Origin: Bacillota bacterium
Lineage (GTDB): Bacteria > Bacillota > Bacilli > Calditerricolales > Calditerricolaceae
Length of the DNA stretch: 7,010 bases
Direction: 5' to 3'
Assembly (NCBI GenBank): GCA_017577925.1
Contig: PKQU01000108.1
Span: 1 to 7,010 of the forward strand
The translations under genes and the position numbers were made by a program. Shown piece after piece: positions 5,934-7,010 of this stretch; within the stretch, counting starts at the first letter, position 1, and every line of letters begins with the position of its first letter. The notes beneath the pieces were generated by a model. It had not been told where the DNA came from and ran no database searches. It was given only the letters and a program-made list of their open reading frames with translations.

Positions 5934-6683
5934 CTATTTTTCTGCGACCACAATCATGCGCCGACTGCATACGGTTAGCGGCGAACCGTCTTCGCCAAAA
6001 CCGTGCACCTCGCGAAAGCCGACGCGGATGAGCTCGTCGCGCAATTCAGGAAAGGTGTAGGCCCGGACGGAGTAGCGGACCCGACGAACCCGCCCTTCCC
6101 GGTGCAGCAGGCGCTCGGTTTCCACACGGGACGTCAGCACATCGAAGCGCGTGCGGTCCACGAGCAGGTTGCCGTCCCGCTCCACGACGCCCACCCATTC
6201 GCCTCCATTGGCCGCAACCTGCTGCACCACGCGATCGCGGGCAATCATCTCGACCACCAGACGGCCCCCGGGCCGCAGGGCGCGATGCGCTTCCCGCAGC
6301 ACAAGGCGGTTCTCCTCGTCGTCGAAATAGCCAAACGACGTAAACCAGTTGATCACCGCATCAAATCGTTCCGTCCACGGCAACCGGCGCACATCGCCCT
6401 CCACATAGTCCACTTGCACCCCCCACTCCTCCGCCTCGCGCCGCGCGCGTTCAAGAAAGGGGCGGCTTTTGTCCAAGCCGGTCACCCGATAGCCCATGCG
6501 CGCCAGACGATTGGCGATGCGCCCGTGGCCGCAGGGCGCATCCAGAACCTCCGCCTGCGCGGGCAAACCCAACAACCGGACCAGGAGGGCCGCCTCCCGG
6601 TCGTTGCGATCGGGAGTGAGGAGCGTTTCGGAAAAGTACAGGTAGTCCTCTTCGAAAACCTCGTCCCAACTGGAGGTAGTCAC
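5934..6683 (-). CDS. Class I SAM-dependent methyltransferase, substrate unknown
   Basis: This 249-residue Rossmann-fold methyltransferase shows motif I VLDAPCGHGRIANRLA (46-61), with the Asp-x-Pro-Cys-Gly variant of the SAM-binding loop. An acidic residue ends strand 2 (GLDKS, 69-73). GDVRRLPW (96-103), FDAVINWFTSFGYFD (107-121) and the post-motif III stretch RALRPGGRLVVEM (134-146) follow. The C-terminal half (about 160-249) holds a beta-rich insert, then Tyr-Thr-Phe-Pro-Glu-Leu and a helix, typical of Methyltransf_11/25 small-molecule enzymes. It is cytoplasmic and has no membrane segment. The start is GTG 6681-6683, eight bases after AAGGGGGG. The frame is open upstream to 6806, but those 41 codons lack family similarity and cross the likely promoter. 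The gene is monocistronic, and no neighbour points to a substrate. Confidence 0.88.
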   Translation of the reverse strand: MTTSSWDEVFEEDYLYFSETLLTPDRNDREAALLVRLLGLPAQAEVLDAPCGHGRIANRLARMGYRVTGLDKSRPFLERARREAEEWGVQVDYVEGDVRRLPWTERFDAVINWFTSFGYFDDEENRLVLREAHRALRPGGRLVVEMIARDRVVQQVAANGGEWVGVVERDGNLLVDRTRFDVLTSRVETERLLHREGRVRRVRYSVRAYTFPELRDELIRVGFREVHGFGEDGSPLTVCSRRMIVVAEK

Positions 6684-6756
6684 CGGGCATTCCCCCCTTG
6701 CACGTGGTGTCTGCGATTGGTCCGCCACACACAGTCGAGATGTGCGTCTTGTTCGA

Positions 6757-6785
6757 ATTTTACCGCATCCGTTTGCCCTGAGGAA
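6757..6785 (-). promoter_or_regulatory. Possible promoter of the methyltransferase gene
   Basis: On the minus strand TAAAAT (6762 to 6757) is a fair -10. The hexamer 17 bases upstream, TTCCTC, is a weak -35. It sits between the sodA terminator and the GTG start, where a promoter is needed, with a leader of roughly 65 bases. The -35 is unconvincing, so confidence is modest. Confidence 0.4.
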
Positions 6786-6836
6786 TGGTTTTCGTTGAGG
6801 CGGCATTTCAGAATACCGGCGCGACCGTCAAAACCG

Positions 6837-6866
6837 AAAGCCCCAGGCCAAAGAACCTGGGGCTTT
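6837..6866. terminator. Terminator downstream of the superoxide dismutase gene
   Basis: A perfect 11-base-pair stem, AAAGCCCCAGG (6837-6847) with CCTGGGGCTTT (6856-6866), encloses an eight-base loop. On the minus strand it follows the sodA stop by 33 bases and is followed by CGGTTTTG. The A/T ends of the stem make it usable on either strand. Confidence 0.88.
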
Positions 6867-6899
6867 TACCGGTCACGTTGGGCCAGAACAACCGGTTCG

Positions 6900-7010
6900 T
6901 TACTTCTTCGCCGCGAGGTAGCGCTTGTTCACCTCGTCCCAGTTGACGACGTTCCACCAAGCGGCGACGTAGTCCGGGCGCTTGTTTTGATATTTCAGGT
7001 AGTAGGCGTG
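6900..7010 (-). CDS. sodA: Superoxide dismutase Mn/Fe, C-terminal end only
   Basis: The last 36 codons plus TAA of a Mn/Fe superoxide dismutase enter from the right edge; the 5' part lies outside the window. The visible sequence begins HAYYLKYQNKRPDYVAAWWN and continues through VVNWDEV to a Lys-Lys end. It matches the most conserved C-terminal block of the family, where the first His belongs to the metal-binding DVWEHAYY motif. The enzyme converts superoxide to oxygen and hydrogen peroxide in the cytoplasm. Metal preference cannot be told from this fragment. The A in the symbol follows Bacillus usage. The gene is followed by its own terminator. Confidence 0.95.
   Translation of the reverse strand, partial: HAYYLKYQNKRPDYVAAWWNVVNWDEVNKRYLAAKK

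Noticed and set aside
6684..6806. 41-codon N-terminal extension of the methyltransferase
   Set aside because: It lacks family similarity, covers the likely -10 box and would bypass the strong AAGGGGGG/GTG start.

Overview
The window is GC-rich (judged by eye to be above 60 %) and reads as chromosomal, housekeeping DNA from a Gram-positive member of the Bacillales, probably a thermophile. The lineage call rests on three things. A tetraprenyl-beta-curcumene synthase-type terpene synthase (YtpB family) is largely restricted to Bacillales and relatives. A YfhP-like membrane hydrolase sits beside mutY, as yfhP sits beside yfhQ (mutY) in Bacillus subtilis (from memory). The ribosome binding sites are very strong purine-rich ones, often paired with GTG or TTG starts. 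The exact genus cannot be read from the sequence; a Calditerricola-like organism is only a guess.

Layout, left to right. (1) Bases 1-1506, minus strand: a two-gene unit made of a 126-residue protein of probable dimeric alpha/beta-barrel fold and the adenine glycosylase gene mutY. The two overlap by GTGA, and mutY runs off the left edge. (2) Bases 1507-1582: a very short divergent promoter region centred on the self-complementary octamer ATTATAAT, which supplies a -10 box on each strand. (3) Bases 1583-2575, plus strand: a YfhP/DUF457-type membrane-bound metal-dependent hydrolase. (4) Bases 2576-2801: convergent spacer with a long bidirectional terminator hairpin and an unexplained operator-like palindrome. 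(5) Bases 2802-3896, minus strand: the YtpB-like class I terpene synthase. (6) Bases 3897-4103: divergent promoter region, with an extended -10 box in each direction. (7) Bases 4104-5843, plus strand: ilvD, dihydroxy-acid dehydratase. (8) Bases 5901-5923: a strong hairpin serving both ilvD and the convergent methyltransferase. (9) Bases 5934-6683, minus strand: a class I SAM-dependent methyltransferase of unknown substrate. (10) Bases 6837-6866: terminator, then 6900-7010, minus strand: the last 36 codons of a Mn/Fe superoxide dismutase entering from the right edge.

The genes do not form one pathway. They are short independent units: base-excision repair (mutY), membrane or terpenoid metabolism (the YfhP-like and YtpB-like genes), branched-chain amino acid synthesis (ilvD) and oxidative defence (sodA). 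Shared control is visible only in the divergent promoters, the convergent terminators and the GTGA coupling. I found no mobile element, CRISPR array, RNA gene or phage signal, and no clearly new system. The points most worth a second look are the palindromic shared -10 region, the gene-less operator-like palindrome at 2734-2755, and the two-codon ORF overlapping the ilvD start.
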